Shown one piece after another: positions 26,632 to 34,458 of a stretch of DNA of 64,000 nt (the stretch's first letter is position 1; every line of letters begins with the position of its first letter). The stretch is taken from NCBI GenBank assembly GCA_040385645.1, contig JAZKGZ010000003.1, forward strand, positions 124,001-188,000, in the 5' to 3' direction. The position numbers were made by a program, and so were the translations under genes. Below the pieces are notes generated by a model that was given only the letters and a program-made list of their open reading frames with translations, had not been told where the DNA came from and made no database searches. Origin of the DNA: JANXSS01 sp040385645. GTDB taxonomy: Bacteria; Pseudomonadota; Gammaproteobacteria; Burkholderiales; Burkholderiaceae_D.

Positions 26632-27253
26632 GACTTCATCCACGCTGGCAATTCTGGTTTTGTATTACTCCCGCCACGGCGCTACGCGCAAGCTCGCCGA
26701 ACTGATTGGGCACGGCATCGACTCTGTTGAGGGCTGTGAAGCGCGGTTGCGTACCGTGCCGGCGATCTCTGCCGTGGTCGAGGCCACGGCACCTGCCATA
26801 CCCGACGGTGGCGCGCCGTATGTTGAAGCGGCTGACCTGGAAGAATGCAGCGGGCTGGCGCTCGGTTCGCCCACACGCTTCGGCAATATGGCAGCGCCCA
26901 TGAAATACTTCTGGGATGGTACGACCGCACAGTGGCTGGCAGGCACCCTTGCCGGCAAACCGGCTTGTGTATTCACTGCTACCGGCAGTATTCACGGTGG
27001 GCAGGAAACGACGCTGGTGTCGATGATGCTGCCCCTTTTGCACCACGGCATGCTGCTGCTGGGCCTGCCTTATACGCAACCCGAGCTGATGATCACGACC
27101 TCCGGCGGCACGCCTTACGGTGCAACGCACTGGTCCGGCGTAGACGGCAGCCAGCCAATTTCCGACCATACACGCACCCTGGCCATAGCGCAGGGTCGCA
27201 GGCTGGCCGGCATTGCACGGCAATTAGGCACGCCAACCACGCATGCCAATTGA
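26630..27253 (+). CDS. wrbA: NAD(P)H:quinone oxidoreductase, WrbA-like flavodoxin fold
   Basis: The 207-residue flavoprotein has the FMN phosphate loop YYSRHGATRKLAE (11-23), the SPTRFGNMAAPMKYFWDGT segment and the TATGSIHGGQETT region typical of WrbA-type quinone reductases, which reduce quinones by two electrons and protect against redox cycling. The open frame extends some 300 bases upstream, but that part is antisense to the YihY gene. MTSSTLAILVLYYSRHG at 26630 matches the family start. No Shine-Dalgarno is present, in line with a leaderless transcript. It begins a plus-strand run with DUF2069 and the FAD enzyme. Confidence 0.9.
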   Translation: MTSSTLAILVLYYSRHGATRKLAELIGHGIDSVEGCEARLRTVPAISAVVEATAPAIPDGGAPYVEAADLEECSGLALGSPTRFGNMAAPMKYFWDGTTAQWLAGTLAGKPACVFTATGSIHGGQETTLVSMMLPLLHHGMLLLGLPYTQPELMITTSGGTPYGATHWSGVDGSQPISDHTRTLAIAQGRRLAGIARQLGTPTTHAN

Positions 27254-27276
27254 GCATGCCAACTACCTAGGCAGTA

Positions 27277-27681
27277 ATGCACAACACGAGACAAAAATTC
27301 TGTTATTACGGTGCCGTCGGCAGCCTATTGGCACTGATCGCGCTGTGCGTGGCCTGGGAGATGGTTTTGGCACCGCTGCGCCCAGGTGGCTCGTGGCTGG
27401 TCCTGAAGGTATTGCCGCTGTTGATACCGTTGCGTGGCATCTGGAAACGCGACGTTTACACCATGCAATGGTCGTCGATGTTGATTCTGCTGTACTTTGC
27501 GGAAGGATTGGTGCGCGGCACAAGCGACACCGGCCATTCGATGATTTTGGGGTGGGTAGAAACTGCGCTGGTGAGCATGTTTTTCGGCTGCGTGATTCTG
27601 TATCTCTCGCCGTATAAAAAAGCGGCGAAGCAGCTTGCCAAACAGGCGATTCACAAGGCTTCCAACAAGGTGTCTCGATGA
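27277..27681 (+). CDS. DUF2069 membrane protein
   Basis: The 134-residue protein has four hydrophobic segments (about 10-30, 38-55, 63-78, 90-112) and the family's central VLKVLPLLIPLRGIWKRDVY motif. It ends with a basic C-terminus rich in Lys. DUF2069 proteins are common in beta- and gammaproteobacteria, often beside WrbA-like genes, and have no known function. The stop overlaps the next start by four bases (ATGA), implying coupled translation with the FAD-linked dehydrogenase. Confidence 0.88.
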   Translation: MHNTRQKFCYYGAVGSLLALIALCVAWEMVLAPLRPGGSWLVLKVLPLLIPLRGIWKRDVYTMQWSSMLILLYFAEGLVRGTSDTGHSMILGWVETALVSMFFGCVILYLSPYKKAAKQLAKQAIHKASNKVSR

Positions 27682-29093
27682 ATTCTCCCGCCATCTTCCT
27701 CGATGCCTGCCGCAACATAATCGGCGCGCAATACGTGCTGACCGACGCCGATACCCTGCTCACCTACCTAACCGATTGGCGCGGTAGATTCACCGGTGCT
27801 GCGCTCGCCGTCATCAAGCCCGGCTCGACCGATGAAGTGGCCGAAATCGTTCGGCTGTGCAGCCTGCACCGCGTGCCGATCGTGCCTCAAGGCGGTAACA
27901 CCGGGTTGGTACTGGGTAGCGTACCGGACGGCACCGGCAATGCAATCGTGTTGTCGCTGGTACGTTTGAACCGGATCCGGCAGGTGGATGTACTCAACAA
28001 TACTATTACAGTCGATGCCGGCTGCATTCTGCAAAACGTGCAAGAAGCAGCGGCGGCGGCAGGCCGCCTGTTTCCCCTAGCGCTGGCAGCCGAAGGAAGT
28101 TGCACCATCGGCGGCAATCTGGCCACCAACGCCGGCGGTACCGCTGTTCTACGCTACGGCAACAGCCGTGAACTGTGCCTCGGCCTGGAAGTCGTCACTG
28201 CCGATGGTGAAGTATGGGATGGCTTGCGCGGCCTGCGTAAAGACAATACCGGCTACGATCTGCGCGATCTGTACATCGGCGCCGAAGGCACGTTGGGAAT
28301 CATCACTGGCGCAGTCATGAAGCTGTTTCCTCAACCGGCTGCGGAATTGACCGCGCTGGTCGGCATGCAATCGCCGCAGCAGGCACTGCAGTTGCTAGCA
28401 CTATCGCAACAGCATTGTGGCGCGACCCTGACCGGCTTCGAATTGATGTCGGATTTTTGCCTGGAACTGGTACAAAAGCATTTTCCGCAGATGCGACGAC
28501 CACTGGCCGCACCCTCGCAGCACTATGCGCTGATTCAGTTGTCAGACAACGAATCTGCCGAACATGCCAACGATTTGCTGGAGCAGCTGGTCGCCGCCGC
28601 CATGGAAGCCGACTTGATCGAGGATGCGATCGTCGCCACCTCGATCGCGCAGTCGCGCAGCATTTGGGCGCTGCGGGAACATATCTCCCTGGCCCAGGCA
28701 GCCGAAGGCAAGAACATCAAGCACGACGTATCGCTACCGATCTCGGCCATCGGCGAGTTCATCACCACCACCGATGCATTGCTTCAGGCGCAGTCGCCCG
28801 GATGCCGCATGGTTACGTTTGGCCACCTGGGGGACGGCAACCTGCATTACAACGTTTCGCCACCGGAAGACATGCCCGATACCGCCTTTATCGCCAATCA
28901 GGATGCGATCAATCAAGTGGTGCACGATAGCGTGCACGCGTTCAATGGTTCGATTTCTGCGGAACATGGTATCGGCATGCTCAAGCGCGATGAAATTTTG
29001 CGCTATAAATCGGAAGTAGAAATGGGGCTGATGCGAACGATCAAGCGCGCACTCGACCCGTTGAATTTGATGAATCCCGGGAAAATTTTATAA
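27678..29093 (+). CDS. FAD-linked 2-hydroxyacid dehydrogenase (GlcD/D2HGDH-like)
   Basis: The 471-residue flavoprotein has a PCMH-type FAD-binding domain (PQGGNTGLVLGSVPD, about 73-87, and AAEGSCTIGGNLATNAGG, about 138-155) and a C-terminal FAD-oxidase domain with GHLGDGNLHYN and the catalytic-region SAEHGIG. This matches D-2-hydroxyglutarate, D-lactate or glycolate dehydrogenases. The exact 2-hydroxyacid cannot be told from sequence. lldD, acting on an L-2-hydroxyacid, lies close by on the opposite strand, which hints at 2-hydroxyacid use. Confidence 0.88.
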   Translation: MNSPAIFLDACRNIIGAQYVLTDADTLLTYLTDWRGRFTGAALAVIKPGSTDEVAEIVRLCSLHRVPIVPQGGNTGLVLGSVPDGTGNAIVLSLVRLNRIRQVDVLNNTITVDAGCILQNVQEAAAAAGRLFPLALAAEGSCTIGGNLATNAGGTAVLRYGNSRELCLGLEVVTADGEVWDGLRGLRKDNTGYDLRDLYIGAEGTLGIITGAVMKLFPQPAAELTALVGMQSPQQALQLLALSQQHCGATLTGFELMSDFCLELVQKHFPQMRRPLAAPSQHYALIQLSDNESAEHANDLLEQLVAAAMEADLIEDAIVATSIAQSRSIWALREHISLAQAAEGKNIKHDVSLPISAIGEFITTTDALLQAQSPGCRMVTFGHLGDGNLHYNVSPPEDMPDTAFIANQDAINQVVHDSVHAFNGSISAEHGIGMLKRDEILRYKSEVEMGLMRTIKRALDPLNLMNPGKIL

Positions 29094-29103
29094 CCGTACC
29101 TCT

Positions 29104-29409
29104 ATGAAAAGCCAATTCGCACTAAGTCGCCTGCCGACATCCGCACGGCCCGTTCTAGCCATTGTTGTTCTATGTTTTTTCCAGATACCCGCCAGTGCCA
29201 TTACACTGACGCGCTGCAAAATCGACAACAAGGTGGTGTATAGCGACACCGAATGCCCGGAAGTAAAGCCAACGAGTGGCAAACGTAGAGGTCAAAGCGA
29301 ATTCAGCAGCGGCCCTGCGTCCCGCCCGATAACCGTAAAACTTCCCAAAAAGCGGTCGGTCGGGATGACGGTGCCCCGTAAAACGCGCGCTTCTCGCACC
29401 GGCGGATAG
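29104..29409 (+). CDS. Small exported protein, DUF4124-like
   Basis: The 101-residue protein has an N-terminal signal peptide (hydrophobic VLAIVVLCFFQIPASA, cleavage near residue 32). A short DUF4124-like segment follows: TRCKIDNKVVYSDTECPE, with two cysteines and the Y-S-D-x-x-C pattern. The basic, Ser/Pro-rich tail looks disordered. It begins 10 bases after the FAD-linked dehydrogenase, so it may be its third co-transcribed partner. Function is unknown. Confidence 0.7.
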   Translation: MKSQFALSRLPTSARPVLAIVVLCFFQIPASAITLTRCKIDNKVVYSDTECPEVKPTSGKRRGQSEFSSGPASRPITVKLPKKRSVGMTVPRKTRASRTGG

Positions 29410-29422
29410 CCCAGCGGCTAAG

Positions 29423-30568
29423 TCAATACGTTCCCGGTATCAGAATATCTTTAGTGACCTTGCGAATGTCGTTAAGCCCGCAAAACGCCATGGTCAGGTC
29501 GAGCTCGGTACGAATAATTTCCAGGCATTTCGTCACCCCCGCTTCCCCCATCGCGCCTAGCCCATAGAGAAACGCCCGGCCGATATACACACCGTGCGCG
29601 CCCAACGCCAAAGCCTTGATAACATCCTGACCGCTGCGAATACCGCTATCGAGATGAATTTCGATCTGACCACCGACGGCATCGACGATCGACGGCAAGG
29701 CAGCGATGCTCGACAGTGCTCCGTCTAGCTGCCGCCCACCATGGTTCGACACGATCAGCGCATCGGCACCGCTGCGCACGGCCAGCTTGGCATCTTCCGC
29801 ATCCATAATGCCTTTAATGATCAATTTACCGCCCCAACGCTCTTTGATCCAAGCCACATCGTCCCAGGAAAGCGCCGGATCGAACTGCTGCGCCGTCCAG
29901 GCTGAAAGCGAGGACATATCCGAGACATCGCTGGCGTGCCCGACGATGTTGCCGAAGGTACGACGTTTGGTGCCCAGCATGCCCAGGCACCACCGCGGCT
30001 TGGTCATCATGTTGGCGATGTTGGCCAGGGTTAGCCTGGGAGGTGCCGACAAGCCGTTTATCAAGTCTTTGTGACGTTGGCCGAGAATTTGCAAATCCAG
30101 CGTCAGAACCAATGCCGAGCATTGCGCCGCTTTCGCGCGGTCGATCAGACGATTGATGAAAGCACGGTCCTTCATCACGTAAAGCTGGAACCAGAACGGC
30201 GCGCTGGTGTTGGCTGCGACATCTTCGATGGAGCAAATGCTCATCGTCGAGAGCGTAAAGGGAATGCCAAATTTTTCAGCAGCTTTAGCAGCCAGTATCT
30301 CACCGTCGGCATGCTGCATACCGGTCAAGCCGGTCGGTGCGATGGCAACCGGCATGGCTGCAACCTGCCCGGCCATGGTCGTGCGCAGCGTACGGTTTTC
30401 CATATTCACCGCAACCCGCTGGCGAAACTTCATGCCGGCAAAATCGGTGCTGTTGGCGCGATAGGTGGATTCGGTCCAGGAGCCAGAATCGGCATAGTCG
30501 TAGAACATACGCGGCACCCGGCGTTGCGCCAACACCCGCAGATCTTCGATGGTGGTAATGACGGCCAT
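29423..30568 (-). CDS. lldD: FMN-dependent L-lactate/alpha-hydroxyacid dehydrogenase
   Basis: The 381-residue (beta/alpha)8 flavoprotein belongs to the L-lactate dehydrogenase/glycolate oxidase family. FYDYADSGSWTE (22-33) is the N-terminal signature, and the active-site His and Arg are in VSNHGGRQLDG. GVYIGRAFLYGLG is the C-terminal FMN-phosphate region. Length equals LldD of E. coli. It converges on the small exported protein gene and has a tRNA-Arg gene just upstream on the same strand. No lldP or lldR partner is in the window. Confidence 0.92.
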   Translation of the reverse strand: MAVITTIEDLRVLAQRRVPRMFYDYADSGSWTESTYRANSTDFAGMKFRQRVAVNMENRTLRTTMAGQVAAMPVAIAPTGLTGMQHADGEILAAKAAEKFGIPFTLSTMSICSIEDVAANTSAPFWFQLYVMKDRAFINRLIDRAKAAQCSALVLTLDLQILGQRHKDLINGLSAPPRLTLANIANMMTKPRWCLGMLGTKRRTFGNIVGHASDVSDMSSLSAWTAQQFDPALSWDDVAWIKERWGGKLIIKGIMDAEDAKLAVRSGADALIVSNHGGRQLDGALSSIAALPSIVDAVGGQIEIHLDSGIRSGQDVIKALALGAHGVYIGRAFLYGLGAMGEAGVTKCLEIIRTELDLTMAFCGLNDIRKVTKDILIPGTY

Positions 30569-30617
30569 TTGCTTGTCTCCCCGTGGTTCAGCGTAACGAC
30601 AAAGCTATGGCTTGAAT

Positions 30618-30692
30618 TGGTCCGCCGGGAGGGAATCGAACCCCCATGACCGCTTTAGAAGAGCGGTGTCCTATCCGTTGAACGACCGGCAG
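30618..30692 (-). tRNA. tRNA-Arg (anticodon TCT)
   Basis: On the minus strand the 75-base molecule folds into a full cloverleaf. The acceptor is CTGCCGG pairing with CCGGCGG through one G-T wobble, the D arm is GTTC...GGAC, and the anticodon stem is CCGCT/AGCGG with loop CTTCTAA (anticodon TCT, reading AGA/AGG). The T arm is GGGGTTCGATTCCCT, and the 3' CCA is encoded. It lies between mrp and lldD. Confidence 0.95.
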
Positions 30693-30738
30693 TGCCTAGC
30701 GGATTTTAACATGGGGCAATCTGCCGTCATGCGTCGAT

Positions 30739-31827
30739 TCAGTCGTTCTTGACAACGATCGTGGGAAATTTGCTCGACATGTCTTTGGCTTTTTCCGCCA
30801 CGTGCACGGCGACCCGGCGAGCGATCTGGCGGTAGATTGCCGCAACCGGCCCCTCGGGGTCTGCGACCACGGTCGGCCGGCCAGCATCGGCCTGTTCGCG
30901 AATAGCCATGGTCAATGGCAGCGCTCCCAAAAAATCCACGCCGTACTCCGCGCACATTTTTTCGCCACCACCGGCGCCGAACACCGCTTCCGCATGGCCA
31001 CATTGAGAGCAGATGTGCGTACTCATGTTTTCTACGATACCAAGGATGGGAATGCCGACTTTCTCGAACATTTTCAAGCCCTTGCGCGCATCCAGCAGTG
31101 CGATGTCCTGCGGCGTCGTGACGATTACGGCACCTGTGACCGGCACTTTCTGCGACAGCGTCAATTGGATATCGCCAGTGCCCGGCGGCATGTCGACGAT
31201 CAAGTAATCGAGATCGCGCCAGTTGGTCTGATCCAGCAATTGCTGCAGGGCTTGTGTCACCAGAGGGCCGCGCCAGACCATCGGCTCGTCCGGATCGATC
31301 ATGAAACCGATGCTCGATACCTGCAAGCCGTGATTTTCCATCGGCTCCATGGTCTTGCCATCGCGGGTTTCAGGGCGGCCGGTAATACCCATCATCATCG
31401 GTTGCGAAGGGCCGTAAATGTCGGCATCCAAAATACCCACTTGTGCACCTTCGGCTGCCAGTGCCAACGCCAGGTTGACGGCAGTGGTGGATTTTCCCAC
31501 GCCACCCTTGCCGGAAGCGACCGCAATAATGTTTTTGACCTTCGACATCGGCTTCACGCCGCGCTGAACAGCATGGGCGACAATTTTGGAATAAACGTTT
31601 ACGCTGACATTACCGACACCTGGGATGCTACGCACCGCAGCGATCGCTGCTTCGCGTAATTGCGAGAACTGGCTTTTAGCGGGATAGCCCAATTCGACAT
31701 CGAATGAAACATCCGCACCTTCGACCCGCAAACTTTTAACGTTTTTACCGGCTTGTAAATCCTTTCCCGTATTCGGGTCGATTACGGTGCCGAGTGCATT
31801 GTTGACGGCGTCGATCGTGAGACTCAT
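30739..31827 (-). CDS. mrp: Mrp/ApbC family P-loop ATPase, Fe-S cluster carrier
   Basis: The 362-residue protein has an N-terminal MIP18/DUF59 domain (about 1-85) and a ParA/MinD-like ATPase domain with the deviant Walker A GKGGVGKST near residue 105. CSQCG lies near residue 285 and binds the Fe-S cluster at the dimer interface. It acts as an Fe-S scaffold or carrier in the cytoplasm. CAGGAGC precedes the ATG at 31827. The tRNA-Pro gene and its terminator are directly upstream, so mrp must have its own promoter. Confidence 0.95.
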   Translation of the reverse strand: MSLTIDAVNNALGTVIDPNTGKDLQAGKNVKSLRVEGADVSFDVELGYPAKSQFSQLREAAIAAVRSIPGVGNVSVNVYSKIVAHAVQRGVKPMSKVKNIIAVASGKGGVGKSTTAVNLALALAAEGAQVGILDADIYGPSQPMMMGITGRPETRDGKTMEPMENHGLQVSSIGFMIDPDEPMVWRGPLVTQALQQLLDQTNWRDLDYLIVDMPPGTGDIQLTLSQKVPVTGAVIVTTPQDIALLDARKGLKMFEKVGIPILGIVENMSTHICSQCGHAEAVFGAGGGEKMCAEYGVDFLGALPLTMAIREQADAGRPTVVADPEGPVAAIYRQIARRVAVHVAEKAKDMSSKFPTIVVKND

Positions 31828-31891
31828 GTCTGCTCCTGGGTGTTTTGTAATGCATTGTCTGGTAATACGTTGAAATACTGCTTTCCAATAC

Positions 31892-31928
31892 AAAAAACCT
31901 GTCAGCGACGAGATCGTTGACAGGTTTT
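31892..31928 (-). terminator. Rho-independent terminator of tRNA-Pro
   Basis: AAAACCTGTCA (31894-31904) and TGACAGGTTTT (31918-31928) are perfect 11-bp arms around a 13-base loop. On the minus strand the stem is followed by a run of T's (31892-31897 complement). It lies 13 bases after the encoded CCA of tRNA-Pro and just ahead of the mrp start. Confidence 0.9.
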
Positions 31929-31941
31929 GAGGTTTTATATT

Positions 31942-32018
31942 TGGTCGGAGTACAAGGATTCGAACCTTGGACCCCCTGGTCCCAAACCAGGTGCGCTACC
32001 GGGCTGCGCTACACTCCG
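31942..32018 (-). tRNA. tRNA-Pro (anticodon TGG)
   Basis: The 77-base cloverleaf on the minus strand has acceptor CGGAGTG, D arm with GCGC...GCGC, and anticodon stem CCTGG/CCAGG with a loop containing TGG, which reads the CCN proline codons. The T arm is CAAGGTTCGAATCCTTG and the CCA is encoded. It is followed by a strong terminator. Confidence 0.96.
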
Positions 32019-32111
32019 AAGACCCCGACTATAACCGAACCGGCATTTCAGGTCAATCTGCAACGATTCTAAAACCCGGAATTTTTTCCGAGGTACTAGA
32101 AACGCTTTTTC

Positions 32112-33449
32112 TTAGGCAGGCACGGTTGCTGCGATGCGGCGTGCCATTTTTTCAGCGACGTCGGCTTCCTTGGCCTCGACCATGACTCGAATCAGCGGCT
32201 CGGTGCCGGATGCGCGAATCAAGACACGGCCCGAGTCTCCGAGTTCTGCCTCGACTGCCTGCATCGCTTGCAAAATCGCCTGATTTTCTTTCCAAACGAA
32301 GTCCGGGCTGACGCGGATATTGATCAAGGTCTGCGGGTATAGACACAATTGCTCGGTAAGCCCTGCCAAGGTCCTACCTGTGCGCTTCAAAGCAGACAAA
32401 ACCTGCAAAGCGGAGACGATACCGTCGCCGGTGGTGTGCTTGTCGAGAAATAGCATGTGCCCAGAGCCCTCGCCACCGATCTGCCACCCTTTTTCCTGCA
32501 ACACCTCCAACACGTATCGATCGCCGACGTTGGCGCGTGCGAAGCCGATATTCAGGCGTTTGAATTCCACCTCTAGCGCCATATTGGTCATTAGGGTACC
32601 GACCACGCCCTCGATCATGCCGGAGGACAACCGATCCTGAACCATGATGTAAAGTAATTCATCGCCATTGAAGAGCCGCCCTGTTGCGTCGACCATCAAC
32701 AAGCGATCGGCATCGCCATCGAGCGCAATGCCAATATCGGCACGGTTGGCAAGCACAGCCGCACACAAGGCGGCCGGGGCGGTCGCACCGAAGCCGTCGT
32801 TAATATTCAAGCCATTCGGCTGGATACCGATGGAAATGACTTCGGCACCGAGTTCGTGAAATACGTCTGGAGCGATCTGGTAAGCCGCACCATGTGCGCA
32901 ATCGAGCACAATGCGCAAGCCACGCAAATCCAGCTCGTTCGGAAACGTGCTTTTGCAGAATTCGATATACCGACCACGCGCATCGTCCAAGCGCCTGGCC
33001 TTGCCGAGTTTTTCAGAGGCCACGCATTTGACGGGGGCATCCAGTGCTGCTTCGATCGAGGCTTCGACATGGTCGGGAAGTTTGTTGCCAAGGCCTGAGA
33101 AAAACTTGATGCCGTTGTCTTGATAAGGATTGTGCGATGCCGAGATCACAACGCCAGCCGATAGTCGCAATGCTCGGGTCAGGTAAGCGACTGCCGGCGT
33201 CGGAATCGGGCCGGCCAGCATGACATCGACACCGGCAGCTGCAAAACCGGCTTCGAGCGCAGCTTCGAGCATATAGCCGGAAATGCGCGTGTCCTTGCCG
33301 ATCAATACGGTCGATCTGGCACCAGGCGAATCCCCTTTGGCCAGCACTTTTCCTGCGGCATACCCGAGCCGCATCATAAACTCCGGCGTGATCGGCGTTT
33401 CACCCACCCGGCCACGAATGCCGTCGGTACCGAAATATTTGCGCGTCAT
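32112..33449 (-). CDS. glmM: Phosphoglucosamine mutase
   Basis: The 445-residue phosphohexomutase converts glucosamine-6-phosphate to glucosamine-1-phosphate for UDP-GlcNAc synthesis. FGTDGIRG (6-13) is the GlmM signature. The phosphoserine is S105 in ISASHNP, the Mg loop is DGDADR, the sugar loop is GEGSGH and the phosphate loop is RASGTEPLIRV. The start at 33449 (MTRKYFG) overlaps the folP stop by four bases. The folP-glmM pair downstream of ftsH is the classical rlmE-ftsH-folP-glmM cluster. Confidence 0.97.
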   Translation of the reverse strand: MTRKYFGTDGIRGRVGETPITPEFMMRLGYAAGKVLAKGDSPGARSTVLIGKDTRISGYMLEAALEAGFAAAGVDVMLAGPIPTPAVAYLTRALRLSAGVVISASHNPYQDNGIKFFSGLGNKLPDHVEASIEAALDAPVKCVASEKLGKARRLDDARGRYIEFCKSTFPNELDLRGLRIVLDCAHGAAYQIAPDVFHELGAEVISIGIQPNGLNINDGFGATAPAALCAAVLANRADIGIALDGDADRLLMVDATGRLFNGDELLYIMVQDRLSSGMIEGVVGTLMTNMALEVEFKRLNIGFARANVGDRYVLEVLQEKGWQIGGEGSGHMLFLDKHTTGDGIVSALQVLSALKRTGRTLAGLTEQLCLYPQTLINIRVSPDFVWKENQAILQAMQAVEAELGDSGRVLIRASGTEPLIRVMVEAKEADVAEKMARRIAATVPA

Positions 33450-34321
33450 ACTGTCGCTCCTTGATAAGTCTTGTCTAGTGGAGCCGGTCGTAGTGCATGC
33501 CATACTGCGAACGCGTCGACGGTTTCCGCGACATCGTGCACCCGGACGATACGAGCGCCTCGTTCAGCCGCTGCGAGTGCCGCCACCACGCTGCCGGACA
33601 TACGGCCGCTGAGCGTGCGACCGGTGATGCTGCCGATCATGGCTTTGCGGGATACGCCGACCAACAACGGCAAGCCCAGCGTTTCTTGAATAATTTCAAG
33701 ATTTTGCCATAGAGCCATGTTATGAACCAATGTTTTACCGAATCCAAACCCAGGGTCTGCCACAAGTCGGTTTCGCCCGATGCCTGCAGCATCGAGTCGG
33801 AGCATTCGTTGGTTTAAAAAGGTAATAACTTCTGCCACTACCTCTTCATAAAAAGGGGCCATCTGCATGGTCTGCGGCTGATTTTGCATGTGCATCAGGC
33901 ACAGGCCACAGTCGCCATCTGCTACCGCCTCCAACGCACCGGGCTCGCGAAACGCACGTATGTCGTTAATCATATCCGCACCGGCAGCCAAGGCTTCGCG
34001 CATCACTCCGGGCTTGTAGGTATCGACCGATAGTGGCTTGCCGTAGTCACGTAGTGCATAGATTACCGGCATGATCCGAGCCAATTCCTGCTCCTGCGAT
34101 ACCGGTGTAGCACCTGGCCGACTCGACTCGCCACCGATATCGATGATATCGACGCCATCAACGATCATCTGTTCTGCCAAAGAAATTGCGGCATTCAAAT
34201 CATGGAGTTTGCCGCCATCGAAAAACGAGTCGGGGGTTACATTCAAGATACCCATGACCAGCGGACGAGACTGCCGGCGCAAATCGAGATCGAAACGCCC
34301 ACATCTGAAGAGTTGTGACAT
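33446..34321 (-). CDS. folP: Dihydropteroate synthase
   Basis: The 291-residue TIM barrel condenses p-aminobenzoate with hydroxymethyldihydropterin pyrophosphate and is the sulfonamide target. MGILNVTPDSFFDGG (23-37) is the pyrophosphate-binding loop. IDIGGESSRPGA, NDIRAF, DPGFGFGKT and RVHDV follow in the expected order. It is coupled to glmM by a 4-base overlap. The ftsH terminator lies upstream, so a promoter between 34322 and 34365 is likely. Confidence 0.97.
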   Translation of the reverse strand: MSQLFRCGRFDLDLRRQSRPLVMGILNVTPDSFFDGGKLHDLNAAISLAEQMIVDGVDIIDIGGESSRPGATPVSQEQELARIMPVIYALRDYGKPLSVDTYKPGVMREALAAGADMINDIRAFREPGALEAVADGDCGLCLMHMQNQPQTMQMAPFYEEVVAEVITFLNQRMLRLDAAGIGRNRLVADPGFGFGKTLVHNMALWQNLEIIQETLGLPLLVGVSRKAMIGSITGRTLSGRMSGSVVAALAAAERGARIVRVHDVAETVDAFAVWHALRPAPLDKTYQGATV

Positions 34322-34364
34322 GTTGTGACAGACCGTTGCGATAGCTGCAGCGCAGGTAAAAACG

Positions 34365-34389
34365 AAAAAGGCGAGGATCGCTCCTCGCC
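34365..34389 (-). terminator. Rho-independent terminator after ftsH
   Basis: GGCGAGGA (34370-34377) and TCCTCGCC (34382-34389) form a perfect 8-bp stem with a 4-base loop. On the minus strand it is followed by TTTTTCGTTTTT. It lies 69 bases after the ftsH stop codon and 43 bases before the folP start. Confidence 0.9.
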
Positions 34390-34458
34390 CAACGTATGAA
34401 TGTTTATTATTTTACAAGCTTTACGATTGAAGAACAATCCGACGAGATTCGACGCAGA

